A stretch of 64,000 nucleotides of DNA from Pseudorhodoferax sp. Leaf267 (GCF_001422405.1 NZ_LMMV01000026.1:4166-68165); one strand, 5' to 3'; positions 26,140 to 35,948 are shown, counted from the stretch's first letter. Notes: generated by a model from the sequence alone, not told the origin. Made by a program: numbers and translations.

Positions 26140-27387
26140 TCAGCCGGCCCGGGGGGCGGGCAATGCCGCCAGGACCTGCGCGAACAGGTCCACACCTTCG
26201 TCGATGAGTTCGCGCGTGATGGTCAGCGGCGGCGCGAAGCGGATCACGGTCTCGTGGGTCTCCTTGGACAGCACGCCCGCGTGCGCCATGCGCTCGACCA
26301 CGTCGCGCGCGCTGGCGCGTGCCGGGTCCAGGTCGACGCCCACCCACAGGCCGCGGCCGCGCACGGCGCGGACCAGGCCCTGCGACTGCGCTTGCACGCC
26401 CCGCAGCCGGGCCAGCAGATGCGCGCCCAGGGTGGCCGAGCGCGCGACCAGCTGCTCGTCCTCCATGACCTGCAGCGCCTCCAGGCCGACGGCCGCCGCC
26501 AGCGCATTGCCGCCGAAGGTGGAGCCATGGCTGCCCGGGTTGAACACCTGCATCACGGCGCGGTCGGCCAGGAAGGCGCTGACCGGCAGCAGGCCACCGC
26601 CGAGCGCCTTGCCCAGCACCAGGCCGTCGGGCCGGATGCCTTCGTGTTCGAACGCGAACCAGCGCCCGGTGCGGCCCAGGCCGGACTGCACCTCGTCGGC
26701 GATCAGCAGCACCTGGTGTGCATCGCACCAGGCGCGCAGCGCGGCGAAGAACCCAGGTGGCGGCAGCACGACGCCGGCCTCGCCCTGGACGGGTTCGACC
26801 AGGACGGCACAGGTGTTGGCGGTCGTGGCGGCGCGCACGCTGGCGATGTCGCCGAAGTCGAACCAGCGAAAGCCCGGCGTGAACGGGCCGAAGCCGGCGC
26901 GGTAGGACGGTTCGCTGGACGCGCTGATCACGGTGGTCGTGCGGCCATGGAAGTTCTGCCGTGCCACCAGGATCTCGGCCTGCCCGTCGGCGATGCCCTT
27001 GATCTGGTGGCCCCAGCGGCGCGCCGCCTTGATGGCGGTCTCGACCGCCTCGGCGCCCGTGTTCATCGGCAGTGCCTGCTCGAAGCCGGCCAGTGCGCAC
27101 AGCTTGGCCAGGAACGGCGCCAGCGTGTCGCCGTGGTAGGCGCGCGAGGTGACGGCCACGCGCTGCAACTGGCGCGTGGCGGCAGCGACGATGCGCGGGT
27201 GCAGGTGGCCGTGGCTGACGGCCGAGTAAGCGCCCATCATGTCCAGGTAGCGCTTGCCGTCCACGTCCCAGACATGGCAGTTGAGCGCGCGCTCGACGAC
27301 GACCGGCAGCGGCTGGTAATTGGGTGCGCAGACGCGGCCCTCGGCCTCGATCAACGCGTGCGACAGGGTGTTGGGATGGCGGTCCAT
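26140..27387 (-). CDS. rocD: Ornithine-oxo-acid aminotransferase
   Basis: A 415-residue class III, PLP-dependent aminotransferase. Features: NYQPLPVVVERALNCHVWDV, YSAVSHGHLHPRI, PMNTGAEAVETAIKAARRWG, the metal/PLP-site ADEVQSGLGRTGRW and the catalytic lysine in LVLGKALGGGLLPVSAF. The pattern is that of ornithine aminotransferase, which converts ornithine to glutamate semialdehyde, linking arginine catabolism to proline and glutamate. An Lrp-family gene lies just upstream and probably controls it. AAGGAG precedes the ATG. N-acetylornithine aminotransferase is less likely given the N-terminus. Confidence 0.9.
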   Translation of the reverse strand: MDRHPNTLSHALIEAEGRVCAPNYQPLPVVVERALNCHVWDVDGKRYLDMMGAYSAVSHGHLHPRIVAAATRQLQRVAVTSRAYHGDTLAPFLAKLCALAGFEQALPMNTGAEAVETAIKAARRWGHQIKGIADGQAEILVARQNFHGRTTTVISASSEPSYRAGFGPFTPGFRWFDFGDIASVRAATTANTCAVLVEPVQGEAGVVLPPPGFFAALRAWCDAHQVLLIADEVQSGLGRTGRWFAFEHEGIRPDGLVLGKALGGGLLPVSAFLADRAVMQVFNPGSHGSTFGGNALAAAVGLEALQVMEDEQLVARSATLGAHLLARLRGVQAQSQGLVRAVRGRGLWVGVDLDPARASARDVVERMAHAGVLSKETHETVIRFAPPLTITRELIDEGVDLFAQVLAALPAPRAG

Positions 27388-27485
27388 GGCAGGCTCCTTT
27401 GTGGTTCCAGTCTAGGAAAGGAGGGCGGCGCGCGTGGTGAAAAACGCAGGTGGCGGCTGCCGCGGGCGGCCGTGGTGCGGGCCTG

Positions 27486-27506
27486 GCACTTCCGAATCGG
27501 AAGTGC
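27486..27506. promoter_or_regulatory. Perfect 10-bp inverted repeat between lrp and rocD
   Basis: GCACTTCCGA (27486-27495) and TCGGAAGTGC (27497-27506) are perfect inverted copies around a single base. The dyad lies 3 bp after the Lrp stop and 99 bp upstream of rocD. No T-run follows on the minus strand, and the single-base centre is poor for a hairpin loop, so an operator (perhaps for the Lrp protein) is more likely than a terminator. Confidence 0.55.
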
Positions 27507-27508
27507 GC

Positions 27509-27973
27509 TCAGGCCAGTGGAAAGCCGCCGAATTCCTTGACCGTCTGCAGCTCGGTGTTGGTCACGATCTTCTCGATGCCCAGGCCCGCGTCTTCCAGCC
27601 ACCCTTCGATCAGGCGCTGGTACTGCGCCAGGTCCTGGCAGGCGATGCGCACCAGGTAGTCGTAGCGCCCGCTCAGGAGATAGCAGGCCACGACTTCGGG
27701 CGTGTTCAGCATGCGGGTCTCGAAGCGGCGTGACGCGGCCTGGCGCTGGTCTTTGAGCGCGATCTCGGCGAAGAAGGCGATGGCCGGGCCCACGGCGCCG
27801 CGGTTCAGCACGGCGCGGTAGCCACTGATCAGCCCTTGGGATTCGAGCTTGCGCACGCGGTTCAGCGTGGCGCGGGCCGACAGGTGCACGGCTTCCGACA
27901 AGGCCTGCACCGTGGCACGGCCGTCGTGCTGCAGCAGCTCCAGCAGGCGCAGGTCGGTGCGGTCGAGCTCCAT
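27509..27973 (-). CDS. Lrp/AsnC-family transcriptional regulator
   Basis: A 154-residue Lrp-type regulator: N-terminal helix-turn-helix (LDRTDLRLLELLQHDGRATV, then LSARATLNRVRKLESQGLIS) and a C-terminal RAM amino-acid-sensing domain (VVACYLLSGRYDYLVRIACQ, LGIEKIVTNTELQTVKEF). The Met at 27973 has AGGA at 8 bp; a Met three codons earlier is possible. It lies 15 bp after lptE and just before the ornithine aminotransferase gene, so local control of ornithine/arginine catabolism is likely (inference). Confidence 0.93.
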   Translation of the reverse strand: MELDRTDLRLLELLQHDGRATVQALSEAVHLSARATLNRVRKLESQGLISGYRAVLNRGAVGPAIAFFAEIALKDQRQAASRRFETRMLNTPEVVACYLLSGRYDYLVRIACQDLAQYQRLIEGWLEDAGLGIEKIVTNTELQTVKEFGGFPLA

Positions 27974-27988
27974 GGCCCGCATCCTGCG

Positions 27989-28489
27989 CTAGAGCGTCTT
28001 GACCGCCGCCAGGCGCCGCATGATCTGCTGCACGATGTCCGATTGCATGTTGCGGTAGAGCAAGGCTTCTTCGGCGTCCTTGGACAGCACAACGGATTCG
28101 TTGAAGCTCATGTCGCGCTGCTGCAGGATCTCCACCTCGGGGATGGGCTCCGTGCCCTGCGGCGTGCGCAGGCGGAACCGGAAGCGCAGCCGCAGTTGCA
28201 GCTCACGCACCTGGCCTGACGAGTTCAGGCCAGCCACCACGCGCTCGCGCTGGTCCAGCGTAGGCTCCAGCCGCACCTGGGCCTGCAGCGCGCGCGCCGG
28301 GTCGGTGATGACCTCCACGCGGCCCGTGCCGTTCAGGTTGCGGCGCAGCTCGTTGCCCAGCGGCGAAGCCTCGGGCATGGCGATGTAGATCGAGGTGAAC
28401 GCGAAATCCGGTGGCGCACGCAGCTTGAAGCCGCAGGCGGCCAGCGGCAAGGCCAGGGCGCCGGTGAGCAGGGTACGGCGGTGGGCCAT
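27989..28489 (-). CDS. lptE: LPS-assembly lipoprotein LptE
   Basis: A 166-residue outer-membrane lipoprotein that plugs the LptD barrel. The N-terminus is a lipoprotein signal with lipobox LAAC (about residues 16-19), followed by GFKLRAPPDFAFTSIYIAMP, which is characteristic of LptE. The C-terminal part (DAEEALLYRNMQSDIVQQIM, RRL) also fits. The ATG at 28489 overlaps the leuS stop by one base (TGATG), a coupling conserved in many proteobacteria. Confidence 0.93.
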   Translation of the reverse strand: MAHRRTLLTGALALPLAACGFKLRAPPDFAFTSIYIAMPEASPLGNELRRNLNGTGRVEVITDPARALQAQVRLEPTLDQRERVVAGLNSSGQVRELQLRLRFRFRLRTPQGTEPIPEVEILQQRDMSFNESVVLSKDAEEALLYRNMQSDIVQQIMRRLAAVKTL

Positions 28490-31179
28490 CACAGCACCAG
28501 GTTGACCAGGCGACCCGGCACCACGATCACCTTCTTGGGCTTGGCGCCCTCGGCAAACTTGGTGAACATCTCATGGGCCAGGGCCGCGGCCTCGATGGTG
28601 GCCTTGTCGGCACCGGCCGGCACGCGGATGGAGCCGCGCAGCTTGCCGTTGATCTGCAGCATGAGCTCGACCTCGTCCTGCTCCAGCGCGCTGGCATCGA
28701 CCTGCGGCCAGGGCGCATCGGTCAGCTCGCCGAAGCGCGCATCGAAGCCCAGCGCGGCCCACAGCGCATGCGCGATGTGCGGCGTGGCCGGGTACAGGCA
28801 GCGCAGCAGGATGCCGAAGCCCTCAGCCAGCGCGATCTGGGCGCCATCGGCCTGTTGCGCCTTGAAGTTCTCCAGCGCGTTCAGCAGCTTCATGGCGCCT
28901 GAGACCACGGTGTTGTACTGCATGCGCTGGTAGTCGTAGTCGACCTGCTTGAGCACGCTGTGCACTTCGAGCCGCAGCGCCTTCACTTCCTTGGCAAACG
29001 TCACGTCGGCCAGGCTGCGCGCGCCGGCCACGCTGGCCAGGGCGGCCGTGAAGTCGCTGCCGGCCAGCTTCACGCCGAAGTTCCAGACGCGCTTGAGGAA
29101 GCGGTAGCTGCCTTCGACGGCGGCGTCGTTCCACTCCAGCGTGGCCTCGGGCGGGGCCGTGAACATGGTGTAGAGCCGGGCCGTGTCCGCGCCGTATTTC
29201 TCGATGAGCACCTGCGGATCGACGCCGTTGTTCTTGCTCTTGCTCATGGTGCCCACGCCTTCGTAGGTCACGGGCAGGCCGTCCTTCCTGAGCATGGCGC
29301 CGACGATCTTGCCGCCTTCGTCGTACTGGTTCTCGACGTCGGCCGGCCAGAAATATTCGATGCCGCCCTTGTCCGTCTTGCGGGTGTAGATGTGGTTGAG
29401 CACCATGCCCTGCGTCAGCAGCCTGGTGAAGGGCTCATCGATGCTGACCAGGCCCAGGTCGCGCATGACCTTGGTCCAGAAGCGTGCGTACAGCAGATGC
29501 AGGATGGCGTGCTCGATGCCGCCGATGTACTGGTCCATGCCGCTGCCGCCGGTGGGCAGCGCCTGGTCCCGCATCCAGTAGGCCGTGCCCTCGCCGACCA
29601 TGGCCTGGTCGAGCTGGGGGTCGCAGTAGCGCATGAAGTACCAGGACGAGTCCACGAAGGTGTCCATGGTGTCGGTCTCGCGCCGCGCGGCCTTGCCACA
29701 GACCGGGCAGACCACGCCGGCATGGAAGCCAGCGTGCTTGACCAGCGGGTTGCCGCTGCCGTCCGGCACGCAGTCCTGCGGCAGCACCACGGGAAGGTCC
29801 TTCTCGGGCACCGGAACGGCGCCGTGTTCGTCGCAGTGGATGATGGGGATGGGCGTGCCCCAGTAGCGCTGACGGCTCACGCCCCAGTCGCGCAGGCGCC
29901 AGGTCACCTTCTTCTCGCCCAGGCCCTTTTCGGCCAGCGTGCGCGCCACGGCGTCCACGGCGTCGCGGTACTCCAGGCCGCTGAAGATGTCGGAGTTGAT
30001 GGTCACGCCGCGATGCTTGTCGCCGTACCAGTCGTGCCAGTGGTGGTAGTCGTAGTGCTCGCCGTCCACGTGCACGACCTGGGTGATCTCCAGGTCGTAC
30101 TTGAGCGCGAACGCGAAGTCGCGCTCGTCGTGCGCGGGCACGCCCATCACGGCGCCGTCGCCATAGCCCATCAGCACGTAGTTGCCCACCCACAGCGGGA
30201 TGTCCATGCCGTTGATGGGGTGCGTGACCGTCAGGCCGGTCGGCATGCCTTCCTTCTCGCGCAGCGCCAGTTCGGCCTCGGTCGTGCCGCCTTTCTTGCA
30301 TTGCTCGATGAAGGCGGCCAGCGCCGGGTTGGAGGCGGCCGCGTGCGTGGCCAGCGGATGCTCGGGCGCCACGGCGCAGAAGGTCACGCCCATGATGGTG
30401 TCGGCGCGCGTGGTGAACACGTACATGCGGCCGTCGCCGATCAGCTCGCCCTGCGCATCGCGGATGTCATGCGTGAACGCAAAGCGCACGCCTTCGCTCT
30501 TGCCGATCCAGTTCTCCTGCATCAGCTTCACGCGCTCGGGCCAGCCGGGCAGCTTGTTCTGCACGCTGTCCAGCAGCTCCTCGGCGTAGTCGGTGATCTT
30601 CAGGTAGTAGCCCGGGATCTCGCGCTTCTCCACCACGGCGCCGGTGCGCCAGCCCTTGCCGTCGATCACCTGCTCGTTGGCGAGCACGGTCTGGTCCACC
30701 GGGTCCCAGTTCACGACCTGGGTCTTGCGGTAGGCGATGCCCTTCTCGAGCATCTTGAGGAACAGCCACTGGTTCCACTTGTAGTAGCTGGGGTCGCAGG
30801 TGGCGACTTCGCGCGACCAGTCGATGGCCAGCCCCATCGCCTGCATCTGCTTCTTCATGTAGGCGATGTTGTCGTAGGTCCACTGCGCGGGCGGCACGCC
30901 GTTCTTCAGCGCGGCGTTCTCGGCCGGCAGGCCGAAGGCATCCCATCCCATGGGCATCAGCACGTTGTGGCCGTTCATGCGCAGGTAGCGCGTGAGCATG
31001 TCGTTGATCGTGTAGTTGCGCACGTGGCCCATGTGCAGCTTGCCGCTGGGGTAGGGCAGCATGGAGCAGGCGTAGAACTTCTTCTTGTCCTGGTCTTCGC
31101 TCACGCGGTAGGCGTCGCGCGCCGTCCAGTGCTGCTGGGCGGCCGGTTCGACTTCGAGGTGGTTGTACTTGTCTTGCAT
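28489..31179 (-). CDS. leuS: Leucyl-tRNA synthetase
   Basis: An 896-residue class I synthetase that charges tRNA-Leu. The HIGH-type motif is [15 protein letters not shown], and the KMSKS-type loop is [13 protein letters not shown]. The CP1 editing domain shows [19 protein letters not shown]. Length and ends are complete. A -10-like TAAAAT (minus strand, 31241-31236) lies 56 bp upstream, so it can be transcribed separately from exbB/exbD. It heads the leuS-lptE-lrp-rocD-holA series. Confidence 0.98.
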   Translation of the reverse strand: MQDKYNHLEVEPAAQQHWTARDAYRVSEDQDKKKFYACSMLPYPSGKLHMGHVRNYTINDMLTRYLRMNGHNVLMPMGWDAFGLPAENAALKNGVPPAQWTYDNIAYMKKQMQAMGLAIDWSREVATCDPSYYKWNQWLFLKMLEKGIAYRKTQVVNWDPVDQTVLANEQVIDGKGWRTGAVVEKREIPGYYLKITDYAEELLDSVQNKLPGWPERVKLMQENWIGKSEGVRFAFTHDIRDAQGELIGDGRMYVFTTRADTIMGVTFCAVAPEHPLATHAAASNPALAAFIEQCKKGGTTEAELALREKEGMPTGLTVTHPINGMDIPLWVGNYVLMGYGDGAVMGVPAHDERDFAFALKYDLEITQVVHVDGEHYDYHHWHDWYGDKHRGVTINSDIFSGLEYRDAVDAVARTLAEKGLGEKKVTWRLRDWGVSRQRYWGTPIPIIHCDEHGAVPVPEKDLPVVLPQDCVPDGSGNPLVKHAGFHAGVVCPVCGKAARRETDTMDTFVDSSWYFMRYCDPQLDQAMVGEGTAYWMRDQALPTGGSGMDQYIGGIEHAILHLLYARFWTKVMRDLGLVSIDEPFTRLLTQGMVLNHIYTRKTDKGGIEYFWPADVENQYDEGGKIVGAMLRKDGLPVTYEGVGTMSKSKNNGVDPQVLIEKYGADTARLYTMFTAPPEATLEWNDAAVEGSYRFLKRVWNFGVKLAGSDFTAALASVAGARSLADVTFAKEVKALRLEVHSVLKQVDYDYQRMQYNTVVSGAMKLLNALENFKAQQADGAQIALAEGFGILLRCLYPATPHIAHALWAALGFDARFGELTDAPWPQVDASALEQDEVELMLQINGKLRGSIRVPAGADKATIEAAALAHEMFTKFAEGAKPKKVIVVPGRLVNLVL

Positions 31180-31235
31180 GGGGGCGTTGGGCGAGCGGCG
31201 GAACGAGGGATGCGGCGACGGGGCCGGATGCCGGG

Positions 31236-31241
31236 ATTTTA
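31236..31241 (-). promoter_or_regulatory. -10 box of leuS
   Basis: Reading leftward, CCTAAAATCCCGGC contains TAAAAT, 56 bp before the leuS ATG and in the gap after exbD. The -35 is not clear. Confidence 0.45.
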
Positions 31242-31288
31242 GGCGGACCCCCGCGGCGCGCGGGCGTGGCGCGCGCGTACCCAGGCGC

Positions 31289-31711
31289 TCAGCGCGGTGT
31301 GGCGGGCTCGGCCACGAAGCCGATGCGGTTCAGGCCGGCCTGCTGCGCCAGGCCCATGACTTCGACCACGCGGCCATAGGGCACGGTGGCGTCGGCGCGC
31401 AGCTGCACTTCGGTGTCCGGGTCCTGTTCGGCGCGTTGGGCCAGTTCCTGGCTCAGCTCCTGCGGCGTGACCGCGCGGTCGTCCAGGTGGATCTGGCCGG
31501 ACGGCGTGACGACGACGCTGACGAAGCGCGGCGGTGTGCCGGCCTGGGCCGCGTCGCTGCGCGGCAGGTCGAGCCGGATGGAGCTGGCCAGCAGCGGCGC
31601 CGTGATGATGAAGATCACCAGCAGCACCAGCATCACGTCCACCAGCGGCGTCACGTTGATGTCGCTCATGGGCTTGGCGCCCTTGCCGCGTTCGAGTTGG
31701 CCGAATGCCAT
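31289..31711 (-). CDS. exbD: ExbD/TolR-family biopolymer transport protein
   Basis: A 140-residue inner-membrane protein with one N-terminal membrane helix ([20 protein letters not shown]), including the conserved aspartate that carries protons in ExbD/TolR, and a periplasmic domain. [20 protein letters not shown] is the family signature. It works with the ExbB/TolQ-like gene 10 bp upstream. The Met at 31711 is the family start; 22 upstream codons are non-conserved. No TonB or Tol-Pal genes are adjacent, so the energised partner is undetermined. Confidence 0.93.
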   Translation of the reverse strand: MAFGQLERGKGAKPMSDINVTPLVDVMLVLLVIFIITAPLLASSIRLDLPRSDAAQAGTPPRFVSVVVTPSGQIHLDDRAVTPQELSQELAQRAEQDPDTEVQLRADATVPYGRVVEVMGLAQQAGLNRIGFVAEPATPR

Positions 31712-31721
31712 GGCGCGGGCT

Positions 31722-32372
31722 TCAGTCTGCCGTGGCCTGGGGCGCCAGCAGCTCACGCAGATCGCGCGCGAAGCCATCGAGCTCGGCCTCGATGCGCGCG
31801 ATGCTGCGGCCGAACCAGTTGTAGGCCAGCACGGCCGGGATGGCCACGGCCAGGCCGGCGGCGGTCATGATCAGCGCCTCGCCGACGGGGCCTGCGACCT
31901 GCGTGATCGTGATCTGGCCTGCCGCCGCGATGGTGGTCAACGCGTGGTAGATGCCCCAGACCGTGCCCAGCAGGCCGACGAAGGGGGCGGTCGAGCCCAC
32001 GGTGGCCAGCAGCACCTGGCCGAACTGCAGGCGCAGCGTGCCGTGGTGCAGCGCGTCGCGCAGCAGCCGCGTCAGCTGCTGGTGGCGCTCGCCAGCACCG
32101 GCCAGGGTGCCGGGCGGCTGATCCTGCGTGGCCTGGATCAGCGGCAGCAGCAGGGCGGAGCGGTCGAAGGCCGCCACGCGCTGGCTGGCCGTGTCGAGCG
32201 AGGCCGACTGCCAGAACGCGGCCGTGCCGCGTGCCACGTCGGCCCCTGCGCGGCGCAGCAGCCAGGTCTTGTACAGGATCACGACCCAGCTTGCGATCGA
32301 CATCGCCAACAGCAGCCAGGCCACCAGCCGGCTGACCGCGTCGCCCGCGGTGAGCAGATCCACGGCGTTCAT
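31722..32372 (-). CDS. exbB: MotA/TolQ/ExbB-family proton channel
   Basis: A 216-residue inner-membrane protein with three membrane helices: one near residues 14-34 and two in VLLATVGSTAPFVGLLGTVW and VGEALIMTAAGLAVAIPAVL. These hold the family-conserved small/threonine residues of the proton path. It pairs with the ExbD-like protein encoded 10 bp downstream and follows dapB by 10 bp, so bamE-dapB-exbB-exbD may be one transcription unit. The TolQ/ExbB distinction cannot be made. Confidence 0.93.
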   Translation of the reverse strand: MNAVDLLTAGDAVSRLVAWLLLAMSIASWVVILYKTWLLRRAGADVARGTAAFWQSASLDTASQRVAAFDRSALLLPLIQATQDQPPGTLAGAGERHQQLTRLLRDALHHGTLRLQFGQVLLATVGSTAPFVGLLGTVWGIYHALTTIAAAGQITITQVAGPVGEALIMTAAGLAVAIPAVLAYNWFGRSIARIEAELDGFARDLRELLAPQATAD

Positions 32373-32382
32373 GCCGGCTGGC

Positions 32383-33216
32383 TCAGGCGTTCAGGCCCAG
32401 CACGTCGAACATGCTGAACAGCCCCTTGCGCTGGCCGGCCAGGAAGCGCACGGCGCGCAGGCTGCCGATCGCGTAGTTCATGCGGCTGGTGGCCTTGTGC
32501 GTGATCTCGATGCGTTCGCCGGTGCCGGCGAACAGCACGGTGTGGTCGCCGACCACGTCGCCTCCGCGCAGGGACTGGAAGCCGATGGTCGAGGGATCGC
32601 GCTCGCCCGTCACGCCCTCGCGCGCATAGACGGCGCACTGCTTCAGGTCACGCCCCATGGCTTCGGCGATGACTTCGCCCATCTTGAGCGCCGTGCCCGA
32701 GGGCGCGTCGATCTTGTGGCGGTGGTGCGTCTCGACGATCTCGATGTCGTAGCCCGTGGGCATGGCTTTGGCCGCCAGCTCCAGCAACTTGAGCGTGACG
32801 TTGACGCCCACGCTCATGTTGGGCGCCATCACGATCGCGATCTCGGCCGCGGCGGCGGCGATCTCGGCTCTCTGCGCGTCGCTGAAGCCCGTGGTGCCGA
32901 TGACCAGCGCCACGCCGCGTGCACGGCAGGCCCGCAGATGTTCCATCGTGCCTTCGGGCCGCGTGAAGTCGATCAGCACGCTGGCGTCGCGCACACCCTG
33001 GTCCACGTCGGCGGTGATGGCCACCTGGCTGGGCCGACCCAGAAAGGCGGCGGCGTCGCTACCCACGCCCGGGCTGCCGGCCAGGTCCAGCGCGCCGGCC
33101 AGCGTGCAATCACCCGAAGCCAGCACAGCCTCGATCAGGGTGCGGCCCATGCGGCCGGACGCGCCGGCGATGGCCACGGCATGCGAACGCGGGCTGGGAG
33201 AAGAGGAAGTGGTCAT
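32383..33216 (-). CDS. dapB: 4-hydroxy-tetrahydrodipicolinate reductase
   Basis: A 277-residue NAD(P)H-dependent enzyme of lysine and diaminopimelate synthesis. N-terminal [19 protein letters not shown] binds cofactor; [23 protein letters not shown] and the catalytic [19 protein letters not shown] follow, and it ends [15 protein letters not shown]. Two close Mets (33216, 33237) are possible and neither has a strong ribosome site; the first was used because length then fits the family. It lies between bamE and the exbB-like gene. Confidence 0.96.
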   Translation of the reverse strand: MTTSSSPSPRSHAVAIAGASGRMGRTLIEAVLASGDCTLAGALDLAGSPGVGSDAAAFLGRPSQVAITADVDQGVRDASVLIDFTRPEGTMEHLRACRARGVALVIGTTGFSDAQRAEIAAAAAEIAIVMAPNMSVGVNVTLKLLELAAKAMPTGYDIEIVETHHRHKIDAPSGTALKMGEVIAEAMGRDLKQCAVYAREGVTGERDPSTIGFQSLRGGDVVGDHTVLFAGTGERIEITHKATSRMNYAIGSLRAVRFLAGQRKGLFSMFDVLGLNA

Positions 33217-33266
33217 GGCGATGGCAGTAGGAATCATGCAGGTGCGGCCGCCACCGCAGTGCACGC

Positions 33267-33824
33267 TCAGCGGAGCGGGATTTCGAGCGGCGGGTAGCTC
33301 GTGGGCAGCGGCGCGGTGGCGGCCGGCGAAGCCGGTGTCGCTGCCGTGGCCGCTGGCGGCGGCGCGAAAGGTTTCAGGCTGTCTTCGCTGGCCTCGAGCA
33401 CGGGCACGGACTTGGATTGCTTGGCGCTGCCCAGCAGGGCCACGAACTCCGACTCGCTGGGCATGGGGTCGCCCTCGGCGCGCTCCATCACGTCCGCCTT
33501 GAAGTAGACGGTCAGCTGGCGGGCCTGCACGTCCAGGCCCTGGCGCTTCATCGTGAACACGTAATCCCAGCGGTCGGCGTGGAACACGCTTTGCAGCAGG
33601 GGCGTACCCAGCACTTCGCGCACCTGCTGGCGCGTCATGCCGGGCTTCAGGGCCTCGACCTGTTCCTTGGACACGAAGTTGCCCTGCACGATCTCGATCT
33701 TGTAGGGAACGATGCTGCTGGCCGCCTTGCGCGTGGCCTCGGTCACCGTGCTGCACCCCGTCAGAGCCGCGCTGACGACCAGGAGCAGGCCCAATGGCAG
33801 AGGAATGGAGCGGGAAACGGGCAT
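33267..33824 (-). CDS. bamE: Outer-membrane protein assembly factor BamE (OmlA/SmpA)
   Basis: A 185-residue lipoprotein of the BAM complex. The signal ends in lipobox LTGC (about residues 21-24). The SmpA/OmlA core is [35 protein letters not shown] and [13 protein letters not shown]. The tail after about residue 120 is Pro/Ala-rich and longer than in E. coli. It is divergent from fur across an 87-bp region with overlapping -10 boxes, as described for omlA-fur in Pseudomonas. Confidence 0.94.
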   Translation of the reverse strand: MPVSRSIPLPLGLLLVVSAALTGCSTVTEATRKAASSIVPYKIEIVQGNFVSKEQVEALKPGMTRQQVREVLGTPLLQSVFHADRWDYVFTMKRQGLDVQARQLTVYFKADVMERAEGDPMPSESEFVALLGSAKQSKSVPVLEASEDSLKPFAPPPAATAATPASPAATAPLPTSYPPLEIPLR

Positions 33825-33837
33825 GTGTTCAGGGCGG

Positions 33838-33861
33838 CGCTATGATCGCGCGATTGTAGCG
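33838..33861. promoter_or_regulatory. Overlapping divergent -10 boxes of bamE and fur in a palindrome
   Basis: TATGAT (33841-33846, plus strand, for fur) and TACAAT (minus strand, complement of 33853-33858, for bamE) lie back to back. They sit inside an imperfect 24-bp palindrome centred on ATCGCGCGAT. One polymerase would block the other, tying fur and bamE expression inversely. A bound regulator would affect both. Confidence 0.6.
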
Positions 33862-33911
33862 GCGCCCTCCTTGTCGGGCGGGATGGCCGCCACCACGACA
33901 CGCGAGCGCGC

Positions 33912-34340
33912 ATGGGCAATATCGACGAACTCAAGAGCACCGGCCTGAAGGCGACCCTGCCGCGGCTGAAGATCATGGAGATCTTCCAGAAGGGTGAGTT
34001 GCGCCACATGACGGCCGAAGACGTGTTCCGCGTGCTGCTGCTGGAGCGCTCGGACATCGGCCTGGCCACCGTGTACCGCGTGCTGACGCAGTTCGAGCAG
34101 GCCGGCATCCTGTCGCGCAGCCATTTCGAGTCCGGCAAGGCCGTCTACGAGCTCAACGAAGGCCGCCACCACGACCATTTCGTGTGCACGTCCTGCGGCA
34201 AGGTGGACGAATTCTTCGACGCCGAGATCGAGAAGCGCCAACAGATCGTGGCCAAAGCCAAGGGCTGGACAGTGCAGGACCACGCCATGTCGCTGTACGG
34301 CCTGTGCGCCGATTGCAGCAAGCAGGCCGGCAAGGCCTGA
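33912..34340 (+). CDS. fur: Ferric uptake regulator Fur
   Basis: A 142-residue metalloregulator. The winged-helix region is [13 protein letters not shown], then [16 protein letters not shown]; the metal-site segments are [20 protein letters not shown] and GLCADCSKQ, giving two CxxC pairs and the HHDHF iron site. It represses iron-uptake genes when Fe2+ is bound. It is a complete copy divergent from bamE and convergent with hprK (16-bp gap). Confidence 0.97.
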   Translation: MGNIDELKSTGLKATLPRLKIMEIFQKGELRHMTAEDVFRVLLLERSDIGLATVYRVLTQFEQAGILSRSHFESGKAVYELNEGRHHDHFVCTSCGKVDEFFDAEIEKRQQIVAKAKGWTVQDHAMSLYGLCADCSKQAGKA

Positions 34341-34356
34341 GCAGCGCCCGCGCGCG

Positions 34357-35304
34357 TCAGTCCTGTTCCATCGCCTTGCGGTGGCGCTCGACGAATTCCT
34401 GGTAGGTGTCGACACCGCGCAATTGCAAGATGGCGTTGCGCACGGCCGCTTCCACGAGCACGGCAATGTTGCGCCCGGCCACCACCTGGATGATGACCTT
34501 GCGCACGGCCACGCCCAGCACATCCTGCGTCAGCGGCTCATAGGGCAGCCGCTCGTACTCGCGCTCCAGTGTCTCGCGCCGCACCAGGTGAACGATCATG
34601 CGCAGCCGCATCTTGCGGCGCACGGCGGTCTCGCCAAAGATGCCGCGAATGTCCAGCAGGCCGATGCCGCGCACCTCCAGGAGGTTCTGCAGCAGCTCGG
34701 GGCAGCGGCCTTCGATCGTGGTCTGGTTGATGCGGTACAGGTCGACCGCGTCGTCCGCGACCAGGCCGTTGCCGCGTGAGATCAGCTCCAGTCCCAGCTC
34801 GCTCTTGCCCAGGCCCGACTCGCCCGTGATCATCACGCCCAGGCCCAGGATGTCCATGAACACCCCGTGCATGGACGTGCGCTCGGCGAAATGCTTGGAC
34901 AGGTAAGCGCGCAGCACGTCGATCACGAAGGCCGACGACTCAGCCGTCGCGAACATCGGGATCTGCGCGCGCTCGCACATGGACAGCAGCGCCTCGGGCG
35001 CGGTCTGTCCGTCGGCAAGGATCAGCACCGGCGGCTCCAGCGTGACGATGCGCGCGATGCGGCGCGCGCAGTCTTCCGGCGTCTCCTTGGTCAGGTAGGC
35101 GATCTCGCGCTCACCCAGGATCTGCACGCGGTAGGGGTGGATGTAGTTCAGATAGCCGACGAGGTCGGCGCCCGAGCGCGCCGCGCGCACGGCGATCTCG
35201 TCGAAGCGGCGCTCGGACGCGCCGAGCCCGGCCACCCATTCCCAGCGCAGCAGCGTGCGGAATTCTTCGAACAGGACGTCGGCACTGACGACGTTGTGCT
35301 TCAT
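34357..35304 (-). CDS. hprK: HPr kinase/phosphorylase
   Basis: A 315-residue bifunctional enzyme that phosphorylates and dephosphorylates the Ser of HPr-like proteins. The Walker A loop is GESGLGKS (161-168), and the K/P signature is in [20 protein letters not shown]. In proteobacteria it belongs to the nitrogen-type PTS. ptsN is 58 bp upstream on the same strand, a conserved pair. Confidence 0.96.
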   Translation of the reverse strand: MKHNVVSADVLFEEFRTLLRWEWVAGLGASERRFDEIAVRAARSGADLVGYLNYIHPYRVQILGEREIAYLTKETPEDCARRIARIVTLEPPVLILADGQTAPEALLSMCERAQIPMFATAESSAFVIDVLRAYLSKHFAERTSMHGVFMDILGLGVMITGESGLGKSELGLELISRGNGLVADDAVDLYRINQTTIEGRCPELLQNLLEVRGIGLLDIRGIFGETAVRRKMRLRMIVHLVRRETLEREYERLPYEPLTQDVLGVAVRKVIIQVVAGRNIAVLVEAAVRNAILQLRGVDTYQEFVERHRKAMEQD

Positions 35305-35362
35305 CGGGAACGCAGCACAGGTGGGGCGACGCTACGGCAAGCGACCACCGGCCGGTGCATGC

Positions 35363-35830
35363 TCAGGCGGGCTGCGCAGATTGCCAGGTGGCAATCAGTT
35401 GGTGGAGCTCTGCAGCGTCGGCCGTGCTCTTCATCTTCTCGCGCAAGGGCGCATCGCTGAGCAGTTCGGCAATCTCGGACAGGATTTCCAGATGCTTCTG
35501 CGTCGCCGCTTCGGGTACCAGGAGGAAGATCAAAAGCTTGACGGGTTGCTCGTCCGGCGCATCGAAGCCGATGGGCTGCAGCAGTTGCACCACGGCTGCC
35601 ATGGGCGACTTCAAACCCTTGATGCGGCCATGCGGAATCGCAACGCCATGACCCAGTCCCGTCGAGCCCAGGCGTTCGCGGGCGAACAGGCTGTCGGTCA
35701 CCAGCGCGCGCGACAGGCCGTGCAGGTTCTCGAACAGCAAGCCGGCTTCCTCGAAAGCACGTTTCTTGCTCGTGGCATCGACGCTCACGAGGACCTGAGC
35801 AGCAGGCAGGATGGACGCGAGGCGGTTCAT
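35363..35830 (-). CDS. ptsN: PTS IIA-like nitrogen-regulatory protein PtsN (EIIA-Ntr)
   Basis: A 155-residue EIIA of the fructose/nitrogen type. The phosphorylated histidine is His67 in GLGHGVAIPHGR, and VQLLQPIGFDAPDEQPVKLL also fits. The protein relays phosphate from PEP via EI-Ntr and NPr and regulates K+ transport and other processes; the window's kup and trk systems are possible targets, by analogy with E. coli TrkA. It is separated from hpf by a strong terminator. rpoN, a frequent neighbour, is absent. Confidence 0.95.
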   Translation of the reverse strand: MNRLASILPAAQVLVSVDATSKKRAFEEAGLLFENLHGLSRALVTDSLFARERLGSTGLGHGVAIPHGRIKGLKSPMAAVVQLLQPIGFDAPDEQPVKLLIFLLVPEAATQKHLEILSEIAELLSDAPLREKMKSTADAAELHQLIATWQSAQPA

Positions 35831-35875
35831 AGGGAAGGCGGATTATGCACGTCGGCACATTGCACCGCAGCAAAC

Positions 35876-35907
35876 AAAAAGCCGCCTAGGCAGGCGGCCG
35901 GTTTTTT
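35876..35907 (-). terminator. Intrinsic terminator after hpf
   Basis: GCCGCCT (35881-35887) pairs with AGGCGGC (35892-35898) around AGGC. Reading leftward the stem is followed by TTTTTGTTTG; reading rightward by TTTTTTG after three bases. It should stop hpf transcripts before ptsN. Confidence 0.9.
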
Positions 35908-35948
35908 GTCGGACGCACGCGACACGCCGTCGCGTTCGCGCACAGACC

